In this document: piece by piece, positions 23,756-34,454 of the stretch
Layout: every line of letters begins with the position of its first letter
Numbering within the stretch: position 1 is the stretch's first letter
NCBI GenBank assembly: GCA_024760905.1
Contig: JALRMN010000028.1
Location: 155,001-219,000 of the forward strand
Reading direction: 5' to 3'
DNA from: Plotosus lineatus
Taxonomy: Eukaryota > Chordata > Actinopteri > Siluriformes > Plotosidae
DNA length: 64,000 nucleotides
Notes under the pieces: generated by a model
Database searches by the model: none
Seen by the model: only the letters and a program-made list of their open reading frames with translations
What the model was told of the DNA's origin: nothing
Translations under genes and position numbers: made by a program

Positions 23756-24128
23756 GGGCAGTGGAGCCTGGTGGTATAGGGCTGGATCGCTGATCCTTAG
23801 GTTGGCGGTTCGAGTCCCATTTTCCACAAGGTTGTCACTGTCCCCCCAGTACAGTTAATTGGGTTATCAAAGGTCGGCTATGTCTCTGACTGGCCCCCCC
23901 AGTGCAGTTAACTGGGTTATCAAAGGCCGGCCATGTCTCTGACTGTCTATGGTTAGAGGTTCATGAGAAGACTTTTGTGTAGAGGAACTGTAAAGCCGTC
24001 AGCGTGTTTCTCTCCCTTGTTAAAGGTTTGTGTCAGGAAGCGCATTTGGCGTAAAAACCTAAGAAATCAAACATGCGAATCATTCTCTGTGGCGACTCTG
24101 ATAAAGGGAAAAGCCGAAAGGAAATCTC
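23756..24128 (+). mobile_element. Full-length SINE (tail type A) with internal duplication
   Basis: Box B here is the canonical GGTTCGAGTCC. The body segment around TGGGTTATCAAAGG is duplicated in tandem (23,845-23,890 and 23,895-23,942). It ends GCCGAAAGGAAATCTC. The same partial duplication occurs in the copy at 54.34 kb, so the two are paralogous by segmental duplication. Confidence 0.85.
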
Positions 24129-25040
24129 TCATTTTGGTGTAAGCTTTGTACAAAAAATTTTTGCTTTTTATGCCACTGAAGAAACAAAAAAATATAAACT
24201 GTTGAATGGTATAAATTAGTATTTACTGATATATTGCACTCTATGTTCGAGTATTATTTGCGAATGTTGAAATCAAATAAAAAATCCATCAATCCATCAC
24301 CATTTCTGCATTACTGTATTCCGTTCTTTTAGACAGGGGCAAGTCTAGGATTTATTTCCGGGGGTGTTGGCGGAGTCAAATGTGAGGCGCTCCACCGAAT
24401 GTTGGCGCTTGTCGCATGGACTACTTTCAAGAAAATGGCCAAAAAAGTAAACGTGGTCATTTTTTACCGAAATTCAGATTTTTGCATAAAACCATTAAAA
24501 CAAGTATTCAACTATCACTTGCTGAAGTGAAATCGACTAAAACTCACTAAAATTGTCTTTTATTTCCATTTTTCTGATGAGTACCCTCATAAAACTGGAT
24601 AAAAACAGGAGCAAACTTACCGGTTTTCTTGGCAATTATTCAACGAGTTTGGTACAAGACACTGTAATCCATACACCAGAAGAATGGTCGTGATTTCGTC
24701 TCTCGATTTTGGATACTGTTTTAAGATTAAAATGCCGTTTCAGTGAATAAAATAAAGGTTATAAAGATGATATGTAGGTTAACAATGCAGGCTCGTCGCT
24801 AAGGAAGATCTGAAACGAGCACCCTGATTGGTGAAACCAGTCACATGCACACATTGCACATGCTCAGTGCCCGTCACACATTAACTTCCTGTTGACTCCC
24901 TGACTCTCGGATACCGCATGTGGAATTTATCTCCAACTTTCTCTTCAATAACAGTAAGTAAGTTTATTTATAAGACTGTTAATACACATCATTTCTGGAA
25001 AAGGAGAGTGAAATGTCATCTGTGATGTCTAGCAGCATTA

Positions 25041-25768
25041 GTGAGAGCAGAGAACAAGTGGAGGAAAATCTAGAGAGGTGGAGGTATGCCCTGGAAAGGA
25101 GGGGAATGAAGGTTAGCCTCAGCAAGACAGAATACATGTGTGTGAACGACAAGGACCCAAGAGGAACGGTGAGGTTACAGGGAGCAGAGATAAAGAAGGT
25201 GGAGGATTTTAAGTACTTAGGCTCAACAATCCAGAGCAATGGAGAGTGTGGAAAAGAGGTGAAGAAGCGTGTGCAGGCAGGTTGGAATGGATGGAGAAAA
25301 GGGTCCGGTGTGATGTGTGATAGGAGAGTATCGGCAAGAATGAAGGGAAAAGTGTACAAGACGGTGATGAGGCCAGCAATGTTGTATGGTTTAGAAACAG
25401 TGGCCCTGGGGAAAAGACAGGAGTCAGAGCTGGAGGTAGCAGAGATAAAAATGTTGAGGTTCTCTTTGGGAGTAACGAGGATGGATAGGATAAGAAATGA
25501 GTATATCAGAGGGACAGCCCATATAAGATGGTTTGGACATGTACAGAGGAGGGATAGTGAGTATATTGGCAGTAGGATGCTGAGGTTGGAACTACCAGGC
25601 AGAAGGCCTCGAGGAAGACCAAAGAAGAGATTTATGGATGTGGTGAAGGAAGACATGAAGGTCGTTGGAGTCAGAAAAGGCGATGCAGAGGACAGGGTGA
25701 GATGGAGGCGGATGATTTGCTGTGGCGACCCCTGAAGGGAGCAGCCAAAAGTAAAAGAAGAAGAAGAA
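25041..25768 (+). mobile_element. 5'-truncated RTE-like LINE
   Basis: Starts in RT just after the catalytic box (SREQVEENLERWRYALE), keeps the frame through KTEYMCVN and FKYLGSTIQSNGE to the end CCGDP, then CGACCCCTGAAGGGA and a GAAGAAGAAG tail. It lacks an 11-residue stretch present in other local copies (after RGTAH), the same deletion as in the copy at 35.2 kb. Confidence 0.9.
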
Positions 25769-25845
25769 GTCCTCATTCCTTCCTCTCTCAGGAGAAATGT
25801 TTCATCAACTGTTTTCAAACTCGTATTCCCCTTTATTCCCCTTTC
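25769..25845 (+). other. 77-bp copied flank behind the LINE (candidate 3' transduction)
   Basis: Reverse complement of 35,143-35,219, the DNA directly 3' of the minus-strand LINE at 35.2 kb. LINE and flank have the same relative order and orientation in both places. Confidence 0.85.
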
Positions 25846-26133
25846 AGAGGGACAGCACATGTTAGATGTTTTGGAGACAAAGTCAGAGAGGCTAGATTGA
25901 GATGGTTTGGACATGTACAGAGGAGGGATAGTGAGTATATTGGTAGTAGCATGCTGAGGTTGGAACTACCAGGCAGAAGGCCCAGAGGAAGACCAAAGAG
26001 AAGATTTATAGATGTGGTGAAGGCGGACATGAAGTTCGTTGGAGTAAGAGTAGAAGATGCAGAGGATAGGGTGAGATGGAGACAGATCATTTGCTGTGGC
26101 GACCCCTGAAGGGAACAGCCGAAAGGAAAAGAA
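25846..26133 (+). mobile_element. Second RTE-like LINE 3' fragment
   Basis: Encodes RGTAHVRCFGDKVREARLRW and the rest of the C-terminal block, and ends CGACCCCTGAAGGGAACAG. It keeps the 11 residues missing from its neighbour, so it belongs to a different sublineage. Confidence 0.85.
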
Positions 26134-26171
26134 GTTAAATTCCACGCTGGAATCCGGCTTTGAAGAACATT

Positions 26172-26176
<5 letters not shown>

Positions 26177-26227
<51 letters not shown>

Positions 26228-26407
26228 CACACACACCCACACACACACACACACACACATACACACACACACACACACTCACACACACACACACACACAA
26301 ACAAACACACACAGTGTGACAAGGGTTAAATTAGCAGCATCCAGATGAACTAGTGCAATTTGAATGGAAGAAAATAAACTATATGGAGGGACCCACTGCT
26401 TACAGTC

Positions 26408-26443
<36 letters not shown>
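26177..26443. repeat. TC, CA and GT microsatellites
   Basis: (TC)n at 26,177-26,222, (CA)n at 26,227-26,312 and (GT)n at 26,409-26,443. Confidence 0.95.
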
Positions 26444-26445
<2 letters not shown>

Positions 26446-26994
26446 TGAGATATCTCAGGTCTGCTAGAATATTAAGAAAGACATGATTCCATTGCAATTC
26501 AGTTAAAGAAAATCCCATATGCTCAGTATTATGTACTTTAGAAACTTAATATGAGTATTGTATGAGTATTGGTATTTTTCTCTGCATGCAAAATTTGATT
26601 ATGGAATTTTTTTGATCATTTGATTTGTGTGTAATCTTGTGTGGACTGGAGATGCTGGATTGTGGGTTGTTTAGTTTTGGATGAAAATTGTTCAAGACCA
26701 GAAAAATACTTAAATGTTTCATATACCTTTTACATATAAACAAACTGATGATGATGATGCCAGCTGTGTTGATGAAGATTTTGACTTTGATGTTGATGAA
26801 GAAGAGGCATCTGTTAATAAAAGAGTGATGACTGGTGTTTGTGAAGATGTGATTTTATCTGCTGAGCAGGATATAGATGAAGATGATGATACTGAGCGCA
26901 GAGTTGATGAAGCTTACTTGTATAAAGAGATCAGACAGTTTTGTTATATGGTTATCTTATATATAGTTTTCTTAATTTCAGTGTGATTGTGATT

Positions 26995-26996
<2 letters not shown>

Positions 26997-27061
<65 letters not shown>
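26997..27061. repeat. CA microsatellite
   Basis: About 64 bp of (CA)n at the joint between the transposase relic and the sequence shared with unit B. Confidence 0.95.
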
Positions 27062-27063
<2 letters not shown>

Positions 27064-27131
27064 CCTGGTGTGAGGTCACAGCGCTGTATTCCCAGACACA
27101 TCAGTGTGGTTTTCAGATCCCGGAGGTTGGA

Positions 27132-27380
27132 ATGATCACGGTGGAACAGTGCTTGTTGGTTCTATTCCCGGATGGTAAACCGAGGCGCTGGAGAGGTTCG
27201 AAAAATAGAAGCCGAAATCTTAAAATGCTTTTTCAGAAAATCGAATATGAGCTCAAAAGAGGAATTACACTAAATATTTATCCTCCTGTATACAGTCATT
27301 CCGACACATCTCTGTTTACTATCAAGACTCAACACAAGTTGTACTGTTATCTTGATCCACAGCTCATGTTAAAGGTGTGA
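27132..27380 (+). CDS. Unrecognised 82-codon open frame conserved in both units
   Basis: ATG-initiated frame (MITVEQCLLVLFPDGKPRRW...), basic and Arg/Lys-rich. The paralogue at 55,154-55,315 differs by very few residues up to the SINE insertion that splits it. I recognise no domain. It lies in the inferred intron 1 of class I gene 1, on the opposite strand. The last third (from 27,346) falls in the segment inverted between the units, so the original C-terminus is uncertain. It could be a relic of an older mobile element. Confidence 0.35.
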   Translation: MITVEQCLLVLFPDGKPRRWRGSKNRSRNLKMLFQKIEYELKRGITLNIYPPVYSHSDTSLFTIKTQHKLYCYLDPQLMLKV

Positions 27381-27508
27381 GTAAAAATTTCCAATGTGAC
27401 ACCTGATCATAACACAACCAACCTGAAACCAACTACTAGTCTGATTGGCCAACGTTCGTCTGAATAACAGCCAATTAAAATGTTTTCTCCTTTTCCATCC
27501 CTTTACAG
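27346..27508. other. Segment inverted relative to the paralogous unit
   Basis: From TTATCTTGATCCACAG to CCATCCCTTTACAG; its reverse complement matches 55,709-55,871 closely, while both flanks are collinear. The motif TTTCCATCCCTTTACAG is repeated at its right edge. Confidence 0.85.
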
Positions 27509-27689
27509 TACAGTTTCCATCCCTTTACAGTTTACTGTTTTACTGTGTAAAGCTGCTTTGGAACAATCTTTGGTAAAAAAAAAAAAAAACACTAAACAAA
27601 TAAAACTATTTATTTATCAATTGACACCCTGTGTTAATTACTTTAAATATATAAATGTAAAATTGGCTCTGCATTTAAACCATTCGAAG

Positions 27690-27691
27690 TG

Positions 27692-27725
<34 letters not shown>
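27690..27725. repeat. CA microsatellite
   Basis: (CA)n, matched by a longer (CA)n at 56,729-56,785 in unit B. Confidence 0.9.
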
Positions 27726-27728
<3 letters not shown>

Positions 27729-27896
27729 AACTTCTAACACATGATCCCTAACACACAATAGTAAAGTGAGAATAATAATTAAAATAATAACAATATCAAT
27801 AATATTAATAATACTCATACGTTTACGAACAATATATAATAGATCATAACGATATGATTACTTTTAATATTATAATACAATAGATAATAATAAAAG

Positions 27897-28015
27897 TGGG
27901 GCCAGTGGCGCAGTGTCCCATCCAGGACAAATTGAACTCCTGGTCGCTTCATGCTGCGGAAACCGGGGATCAGCACCGGCCTGAAAAAAGCCCAAAGAAC
28001 TTTCCCTTTACTTTC
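27897..28015 (+). mobile_element. Short SINE-like repeat
   Basis: GGCCAGTGGCGCAGTG, then TCGCTTCATGCTGCGG and CAAAGAACTTTCCC. The same element is at 56,972-57,112, so it predates the duplication. It resembles short fish SINEs, but no clear box A and box B pair is left. Confidence 0.45.
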
Positions 28016-28236
28016 ACCAGAATACAATTATTACTGATAATATTATAATATGATATATAATAATGATCCTATTATTTTTAATATGATAATATAATATAAT
28101 AATACTGTAAAACTATTACTGTTAATATTGACCCACATATCTATCACACGGCTGTATATTATTTATAATGATTTAAATATGAATGTAATAAAGTATTTAT
28201 TTGGTGAATAAATGTAGGTGATGTTTATAAACTCAC

Positions 28237-28303
28237 CTGTTGATGAAGGAACAGGAAGTGTGAATAAAAGCAAAAGAGAAAACACAGCACCGCCATCCTC
28301 CAT
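28237..28303 (-). CDS. MHC class I gene 1, exon 1 (signal peptide)
   Basis: ATG at 28,301-28,303 on the minus strand encodes a 22-residue hydrophobic leader (MEDGGAV then a Leu/Phe-rich core) and ends in phase 1 at a good donor, G|GTGAGT. It is nearly identical to the gene 2 leader at 57.3 kb. No alpha1 exon of this gene is found in 1-28,236, so intron 1 must exceed 28 kb or the gene is broken. A retroposon of about 480 bp separates this exon from its promoter. Confidence 0.8.
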
Positions 28304-28307
28304 CCAT

Positions 28308-28790
28308 CTGTTCCCTTCTTTTCTTTTATTGTTTATTAATTTATACTATTTATGTATCTATTTATTTAGTTAGTTATATAATATATATGTATGTGTGTAT
28401 GTTTGTATGTCTGTCTGTCTTCCTTCCGGCTTTTTCCCTTTTTACTCAGGAGTCGCCACAGCGAATCATCTGATTCGCACGCTTGATTTTGGCAGAGGTT
28501 TTTACATCAGATGCCCTTCCTGTCACAACCCTTTTCGCAAGGGACAGAAACACGCTGACGACTTTGCAGCTACTCTTTACGAAAGTCAGCAATGGATCTT
28601 TTACATGCCTCACACCATAGACAGTGAGAGACATGGCCCGCCTATGATAACCCAGTTAGCTGCACTGAGTGTATGTTTCTATTTGTATCTATTTTTGCAC
28701 CCCCTACTGATGGTACCTCAAGAGCCTGTAACAGTGAATTTCTCCATTGTGAGATTAATAAAGCTGTATCTTCTCTTATCTTATCTTATC
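28308..28790. mobile_element. Retroposon insertion between promoter and exon 1 of class I gene 1
   Basis: Absent from unit B, where the promoter joins exon 1 directly. It includes a minus-strand SINE fragment with tail type A (28,420-28,676) and a plus-strand LINE-like 3' end (TGTGAGATTAATAAAG then (TCTTA)n, 28,700-28,790). Confidence 0.8.
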
Positions 28791-28792
28791 TT

Positions 28793-29035
28793 CCACTGTA
28801 AACTTTCCACAAATCTAATAAACCTCATGAATATTCATTCAGTCTTTAAATAGGCGAGAAAATCCTGCAGGAAAATTATTATATCAGGTTTAACCACCAA
28901 ACTCCTACAATCTCCTTTTCCTCTGGAATCATGAAATCAATGTCGCTGAAATTCAGAAGTTGCAGGTTCAGAAGCATAACTTCATTTCATTCTGATTGTC
29001 ACATGATTTATAATCACTGAAACATAATGCACCAT
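28793..29035 (-). promoter_or_regulatory. MHC class I gene 1 promoter, degraded
   Basis: Matches the gene 2 promoter. TTTAAATA (28,845-28,852) is kept. The interferon element reads GAAATGAAGT on the minus strand (28,976-28,991), losing the second GAAA. The E-box TCACGTGA reads TCACATGA. Confidence 0.7.
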
Positions 29036-29117
29036 CCAGTGACGTCTTTACTTCAGTTCCCTTTTAGAGGATATGATTTGTAGTCACCAGAAATATAGAC
29101 ATTATTATATAAACGGC

Positions 29118-29119
29118 AT

Positions 29120-29198
<79 letters not shown>

Positions 29199-29199
29199 T
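29118..29199. repeat. CA/TA microsatellite
   Basis: (CA)n then (TA)n, ending exactly where the RLE LINE begins. Confidence 0.95.
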
Positions 29200-31085
29200 G
29201 GATTCTCTCAGCCCTTGAAAAAATGGTGAACTGGGCTAGAATGAAAATCAAGCCACCCAAGTCAAGGAGCCTCACTATTACCAAAGGCCAGCTTGGATCA
29301 CATGTTTTCATTATCCAAGATGAGAAGATTCCCACAATCCAGGATGAGAGCATTAAATGCCTGGGCAAATGCTTTGACCAGTCATTGGGAGACATAGAAA
29401 ACAGCAGAGATGTCCAAAAAGCGCTCAAGAAGTGGCTTCAAACAATAGATGGAAGTTATCTTCAAGGCAGCTTCAAAGCATGATGCTTCCAGTACGACAT
29501 TATTCCTAGACTGCAATGGCCATTCCTGCTCTATGACATGGCCTTCTCTACAGTAGAGTCAATGGAACGACTGTGCAGCAGATTTCTGCGTAAGTGGCTG
29601 GGGGTTCCACCAAGCTACAGTACTGTAAATCTTTACAGCAGGTCAGCTAAGCTAAGTTTGCCTCTGTCATCTGTGATTGAAGAATTCCAGACTGCAAACG
29701 TTAGGGCCATTTCGACCTTACGTTTGTCCAAGGACACAGTAGTGCAGCAAGCAGGGGAAACTGTGAAGACTGGTAGAAAATGGAATCCTCGCAAAGCAGT
29801 CCAAGTGGCAGAGGAGGACCTGTGTCATCAAGAGCTGGTGGGAACAGTTTGCAAAGGAAGATTAGGGCTTGGCAACTATGAGGGTAATCGATGGAGCACA
29901 GCAGATGACTGAACAAGAAGAAATATGATTGTGCAACAAACTAGAAAAGAAGCGGAATACACCAGGTTTGTCAGAGCAGTGGGGTTAGGAAGCCAAGGCA
30001 GCTGGACCAAATGGGAATCAGCCATCCAGCGCCCATTCACATGGAAGGAACTGTGGAATACTGATCAAGGACAGCTCAGCTTCCTACTACGTGCTGTGTC
30101 AGACCTGCTTCCTACACCTTCTAACTTGCAGATTTGGGGAAAAGAGGAGGACACCTCATGCTCTCTGTGTAAAGGAAACAACTGCTCCCTGAATCACATC
30201 TTCTCAGCATGTCCTAAGGCTCTGGGGGAGGGGAGGTACCGATGGAGGCATGACACTGTCTTAAGAGAGATTGCCATAGTGGTGGACCAGCGCAGAGTGG
30301 AAGTCAACCATCAAAGTATCCAGGATACAGGAAAACCCATCCAGTTCCTGAAAGAAGGAGAGATGAAGACCAAGCCTAGCAAGCCTGCAACTAGAGGCTC
30401 AGTCCTGTCTTCAGCCTCCGACTGGCAGCTTCTTGTGGATGTGCAGAGGAAGTTGAAATTTCCAGAAGATATAGCAGTTACTCAGGTGCGCCCAGATATG
30501 CTACTACTATCCCGAGAAACGAAAGCCATCCACATAATCGAGCTAACAGTTCCCTGGGAGGATAGATTTGACATCTCACACGAACTAAAAGTGGCAAAAT
30601 ACCAGGACTTGGTAGATGAAGCTTGTATGAAAGGGTGGAAAGCAAGCCTGATGCCAATAGAGGTTGGATGCACAGGTTTTGTTGCAACATCTACAAGAAA
30701 CTTCCTGCACAAGATAGGTCTTACCCCTACCGCCACAAAGAAGGCGATAAAGACCATAGCTGCTTCAGCAGAGACATGCTCAAGGTGGCTGTTGATCAAG
30801 AGGAGAGAGAGTTGGACCACAGTCAATTACAAGCCAGGAGAGTAGTGTGTAGATGCACGTTAGAAGACCTCAACAATCAACCAGAAGCCAGCCTGCAGGT
30901 GAAGACAGTCTTTTGTCTTTGCTGCCCCACTCAGGTGAAGCGCACAGGTTTCAGGGCGAAATGCGAAAGACCCTGAGATACCTGCTGATGATGCAGACTA
31001 GGCACGAAGAAACAACCACAAGCTGCTGATTATAAAGACGCTAATCAAGCTTTGAGTAGCGTAGCATCATGGATCGATGTTTAAA
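29200..31085 (+). mobile_element. 5'-truncated LINE with restriction-like endonuclease (R2/Hero-like)
   Basis: One reading frame from about 29,200 to 30,845 is broken only by two TGA stops (29,481-29,483 and 29,910-29,912). It begins in the RT thumb region. A CCHC finger (CSLCKGNNCSLNHIFSAC, near 30,160-30,215) is followed by an RPD-X14-E nuclease centre (RPDMLLLS ... IIELTVPWE, about 30,487-30,555) and a C-terminal EVGCTGFVA block. The CCHC plus RPD nuclease at the C-terminus defines the RLE class of non-LTR elements, unlike the APE LINEs elsewhere here. The 3' UTR runs to about 31,085. Microsatellites of the same CA/TA type lie on both sides. Confidence 0.8.
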
Positions 31086-31089
31086 AACC

Positions 31090-31190
<101 letters not shown>

Positions 31191-31280
31191 AAAAGTAAAA
31201 ATAAACAAAACAGAACAACTGAAAAAGGCTTCCTATTGAAACTTCATTTTCACTACAGATCTGTTTCGAGGGGATATATG

Positions 31281-31645
31281 TCTTCCTTTCAGCTTTTTCC
31301 CTTTTACTCGGGAGTCGCCACAACGAATCATCTGATTCGCACATTTGATTTGGCAGAGGTTTTTTTGTCGGATGCCCTTCCTGTCACAACCCTTTTTTAG
31401 CAAGGGACAGAAACACGCTGACGACTTTGCAGCTACTCTTTACGAAAGTCAGCAATGGTTCTTTTACATGAACCTCTCACCATAGACAGTGACAGACATG
31501 GCCCGCCTTTGATAACCCAGTTAGCTGCACTGGGGGGTGGGGGAGTGGGGGAGTGGGGTGCCAACCTTGTGGAGAGTGGAACTCGAACCCCTAACCTATG
31601 GATCGGCGATCCAGTGCCCTATACCACTTGACCACCACTGCCCTG
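31281..31645 (-). mobile_element. Full-length SINE (tail type A), minus strand
   Basis: Tail at left (CTTTTACTCGGGAGTCGCC), tRNA-like head at right, with the complement of box B (GGAACTCGAACCCC) near 31,578 and of box A (CCACTTGACCACCACTGCCC) at 31,625-31,644. A second SINE body piece follows at 31,679-31,741. Confidence 0.85.
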
Positions 31646-31959
31646 TTTCGAGAGGATATATATATATATATATATATATCTCACCATAGACAGTGAGGGA
31701 CATGGCCCGCCTTTGATAACCCATGTACCTGCACTGGGGGGGGGGACTATATATATATCTTCTCTTCGAGGATCACCATTTTACTGTGATGAAGGGGTTT
31801 GTGTGCTTCAATGACCCTGATGAGAGCTGTGCTGGCAAGAGCGTAAGCTCCTGGTAGGGCCACCTATGCCAGACAGTTCGATGGATAGAAGCCAGACTAA
31901 GCGTTATCCAAAGGCCCTTGAGGTTGGGGGTTGGGCACAGGGCTAACAACTCTGTCCCA

Positions 31960-32445
31960 GAAAAAAAACGAGCATGTTACAGAATCAGCAATAGAGACAA
32001 ACCAAACTTCAGCATGGGAGCCTTCCAGGTCTAATGTGACCCGTAAGAATGCTGATGGCCAAAGCCAAAAGGATGCGACCAGGATGAGGGAGGACCAAGA
32101 TCAGGCTAGAACATTGGAATGTGAGGACCATGTACGAAACAGGCAAGCTGACGCAGGTAACTTCAGAGATGAGAAGATTCAACATTCATGTCGTAGGAGT
32201 GAGTGAGAGCAGATGGAACGGATCTGGGCAGATGAGAACCACCACCGGAGAAACAGTCATCTACTCCGGGAGAGACGACCAGCATCATGAAGGAGTTGCC
32301 ATCGTCCTCCAGAAAGGTGTGGAATGATGCCGACTAGAATGGAAGCCTGTGAGCAGCAGAATGATAAGTGTGGCACTGAAGGGCAGGAACATCAACATCA
32401 CCATCATCCAGTGTTACGCACCAACCAATAATAGCTGACCTCGCT
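31960..32445 (+). pseudogene. LINE endonuclease fragment fused to a copia relic
   Basis: From about 32,098 the plus strand encodes the start of an APE endonuclease (HWNVRTMYETGK, VVGVSESRWNGSG, GETVIYSGRDD, NINITIIQCYAPTNN). It stops abruptly at about 32,440, where copia gag begins. The same joint, with a further 40-bp deletion, occurs at 58.1 kb. Confidence 0.75.
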
Positions 32446-34390
32446 CTCAAAACAAGATGAAGAGACTGTTACAGAATATATTATCAAGACTGAGAGGATC
32501 GTTACTGCTCTACGAAATGCTGGAGAAACTTTTAGTGACGGGCAGATTGTGGGGATGGATCTGAAAGGGTTACCAGACAGTTTCAAACCTTTTTCTGTTG
32601 TGATAGCGCAGAGTGATTCTTAAATTTCTTTTTAAGATTTCAAAGTGAAATTAAGAAGTTTCGAGGAAACAGAGAAAGTTAGGCCAAAGGAAACAGATGA
32701 AGTTTTGAGTGCTGAATTCAAGGCAAGTGCTACATATGTCAAGGAGTGGGACATGTGGCCTGACAGTGTTCAAGGAAATCTAGTGGTGCCGGTAACAGTG
32801 AAAGACCGCCTAGCAACTTCTGTAAACATTGCAGAAAATACGGACACACAGAGAAAGTGTGCTGGAAGAAAAACAGAGAATCTAATCAATATACGCCAGC
32901 GAAGGCGGTTAATGACGAAGAGGACTCCACAGCTGAGAATTATTTGTTTACATTCAAAGTGGACACAGACACAGATCCAGTCTACCGTGTTAATTCTGGG
33001 ACAAACAGTATTTTGGTTGATTATGGAGTGACAGCTCACATCATAAATGCCAAATCTATGTTCATGTCTTTTGCCAACACTTTCAAGCCAAATGAACACT
33101 TCATCGAACTTGAGGATGGACGGCGTTCAAGCGGAATAGTCCAGGGTAGAGAGAATGCGACTGTTACTTGGTGTGATTCCACAGGACAGCGTGTGGAGGC
33201 TACACTACAGAGGGTCTTGTATATCCCATCATTTCCACACAATATTTTCTCTGTGAGAGCTGCGACAGAGAAGGGCGTGACAATTATGTTTGGACCGAAA
33301 AGTTTGCACATGACTACGGCACATGGTGCAAGATTCAACATTGAAGAAAGGCAGACTCTATTTCTTTGATTGTGATGATAAAGACTCTGTAAATGGTGTT
33401 GGAGCCTGTGATATGTATACATGGCAGAGGGTGCCAGGACACTGTAATCAGAACGATGTTGGGAAACTTGAGAAAGTTGTCAGGCATGAAGATTACTGAT
33501 AGAGACAGGTTTAAGTGAGACTTGTATAAAAGCAAAGCAAACTTTGACAAACAACAGAGAAAGCTGTAGTAGATCTGATTGGCCAGCTCGAGAAGGTTTT
33601 AAGTCTGCTAGCACCTTCACTGATTCCTATTCTAGTCTGAGATTTGTTTACTTTATGAAAGCAAAAAGTGATGCTGCTAAAGCTTTGAAAACGTTTCTCG
33701 CAGATTCTGCTCCCTGTGGTAGAGTGTTGACTCTCAGGAGTGACAATGGAACAGAGTTTACTTATAAAGAATTTCAGGATATTTTGATTGAAAACAAGAT
33801 GTGTCATGAGAAAACTGCCCCCTATTCCCCACATCAGAATAGTGTAGCTGAACGAGGTTTGCGTGCTTTGTTTGAAATGGCGAGGTGTATGTTAGTGGAG
33901 TAAAAATTGCCAAAAGAATTGTGGACATATGCAGTAATGACTTCTGTCTATATTAAGAATAGATGTTACAGCCAGCAAAGTGGTCAGACATCTTTCTACT
34001 TGTTCACTGGGAGAGAGCCAAATGTTAGCAACATGCATATTTTTGGTTCAAAGTGTTTCGTGTATGATAACAGACCAAAACAGAAAATTAGATCCTCCTC
34101 ACAAAAAGGGTATCTTTGTAGGGTATGACGAGGGTAGTCCAGCATACTGTGTGTATTTTCCCGAGACAAAGACAGTTAAGAGTTCTCGGATGACAGACTT
34201 GCGACTATCTTGAGGTGACAAGGTTCATGATGACTTCCATGATGACACAGATGGTGATGTTCATCATGACGTAGCTGATGCCAAGACAAAAGGTGATGGT
34301 AACAACGAGGACGATGACAAAGGACATGGTAAACCTCGTAGAAAGACTAAACTACCTAAACACTTTGATGAGTCCCGCCATTGAACCAGA
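32446..34390 (+). pseudogene. Ty1/copia LTR-retrotransposon relic (gag, protease, integrase)
   Basis: A gag segment (EYIIKTERIVTALRNAGET) is followed by a zinc knuckle CKHCRKYGHTEKVCW (near 32,820-32,870). A copia-type protease follows with LVDYGVTAHI, where the catalytic D-S/T-G reads D-Y-G. Next comes VLYIPSFPHNIFSV, then an integrase core (LRSDNGTEFTYKEF and PYSPHQNSVAERG near 33,735-33,860) and an acidic linker to 34,390. Reverse transcriptase and LTRs are absent and several stops are present. Integrase would insert the cDNA, but this copy is dead. Copia elements are uncommon in vertebrates. Confidence 0.85.
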
Positions 34391-34454
34391 GCAGCATGGC
34401 GTTGTTATGTCTGATGAATATTAAAGATATTGACCATTTACGCTCAAAGTCGAA

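Larger units (their letters stand above)
24381..26990 (+). pseudogene. Internally deleted relative of the transposase-like element, with LINE insertions
   Basis: 24,381-25,040 matches 7,090-7,745, including the MSS start and TCTAGCAGCATTAG. After inserted LINE pieces and microsatellites, homology resumes at 26,134 (GTTAAATTCCACGC) and at 26,560-26,990 (TCTCTGCATGCAAAATTTGA, the Asp-rich exon). The Asp-rich exon then jumps straight to YLYKEIRQ, so the whole Cys/His and ADNC region is missing. This is the structure of a non-autonomous deletion derivative. Confidence 0.7.

Noticed and set aside
26096..26348. Long Ser/Leu/His/Thr-repeat open frames
   Set aside because: Translations of (TC)n and (CA)n microsatellites.
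29105..29428. Minus-strand frame with a Val/Cys repeat tail
   Set aside because: The reverse of the RLE LINE coding region and its CA microsatellite.
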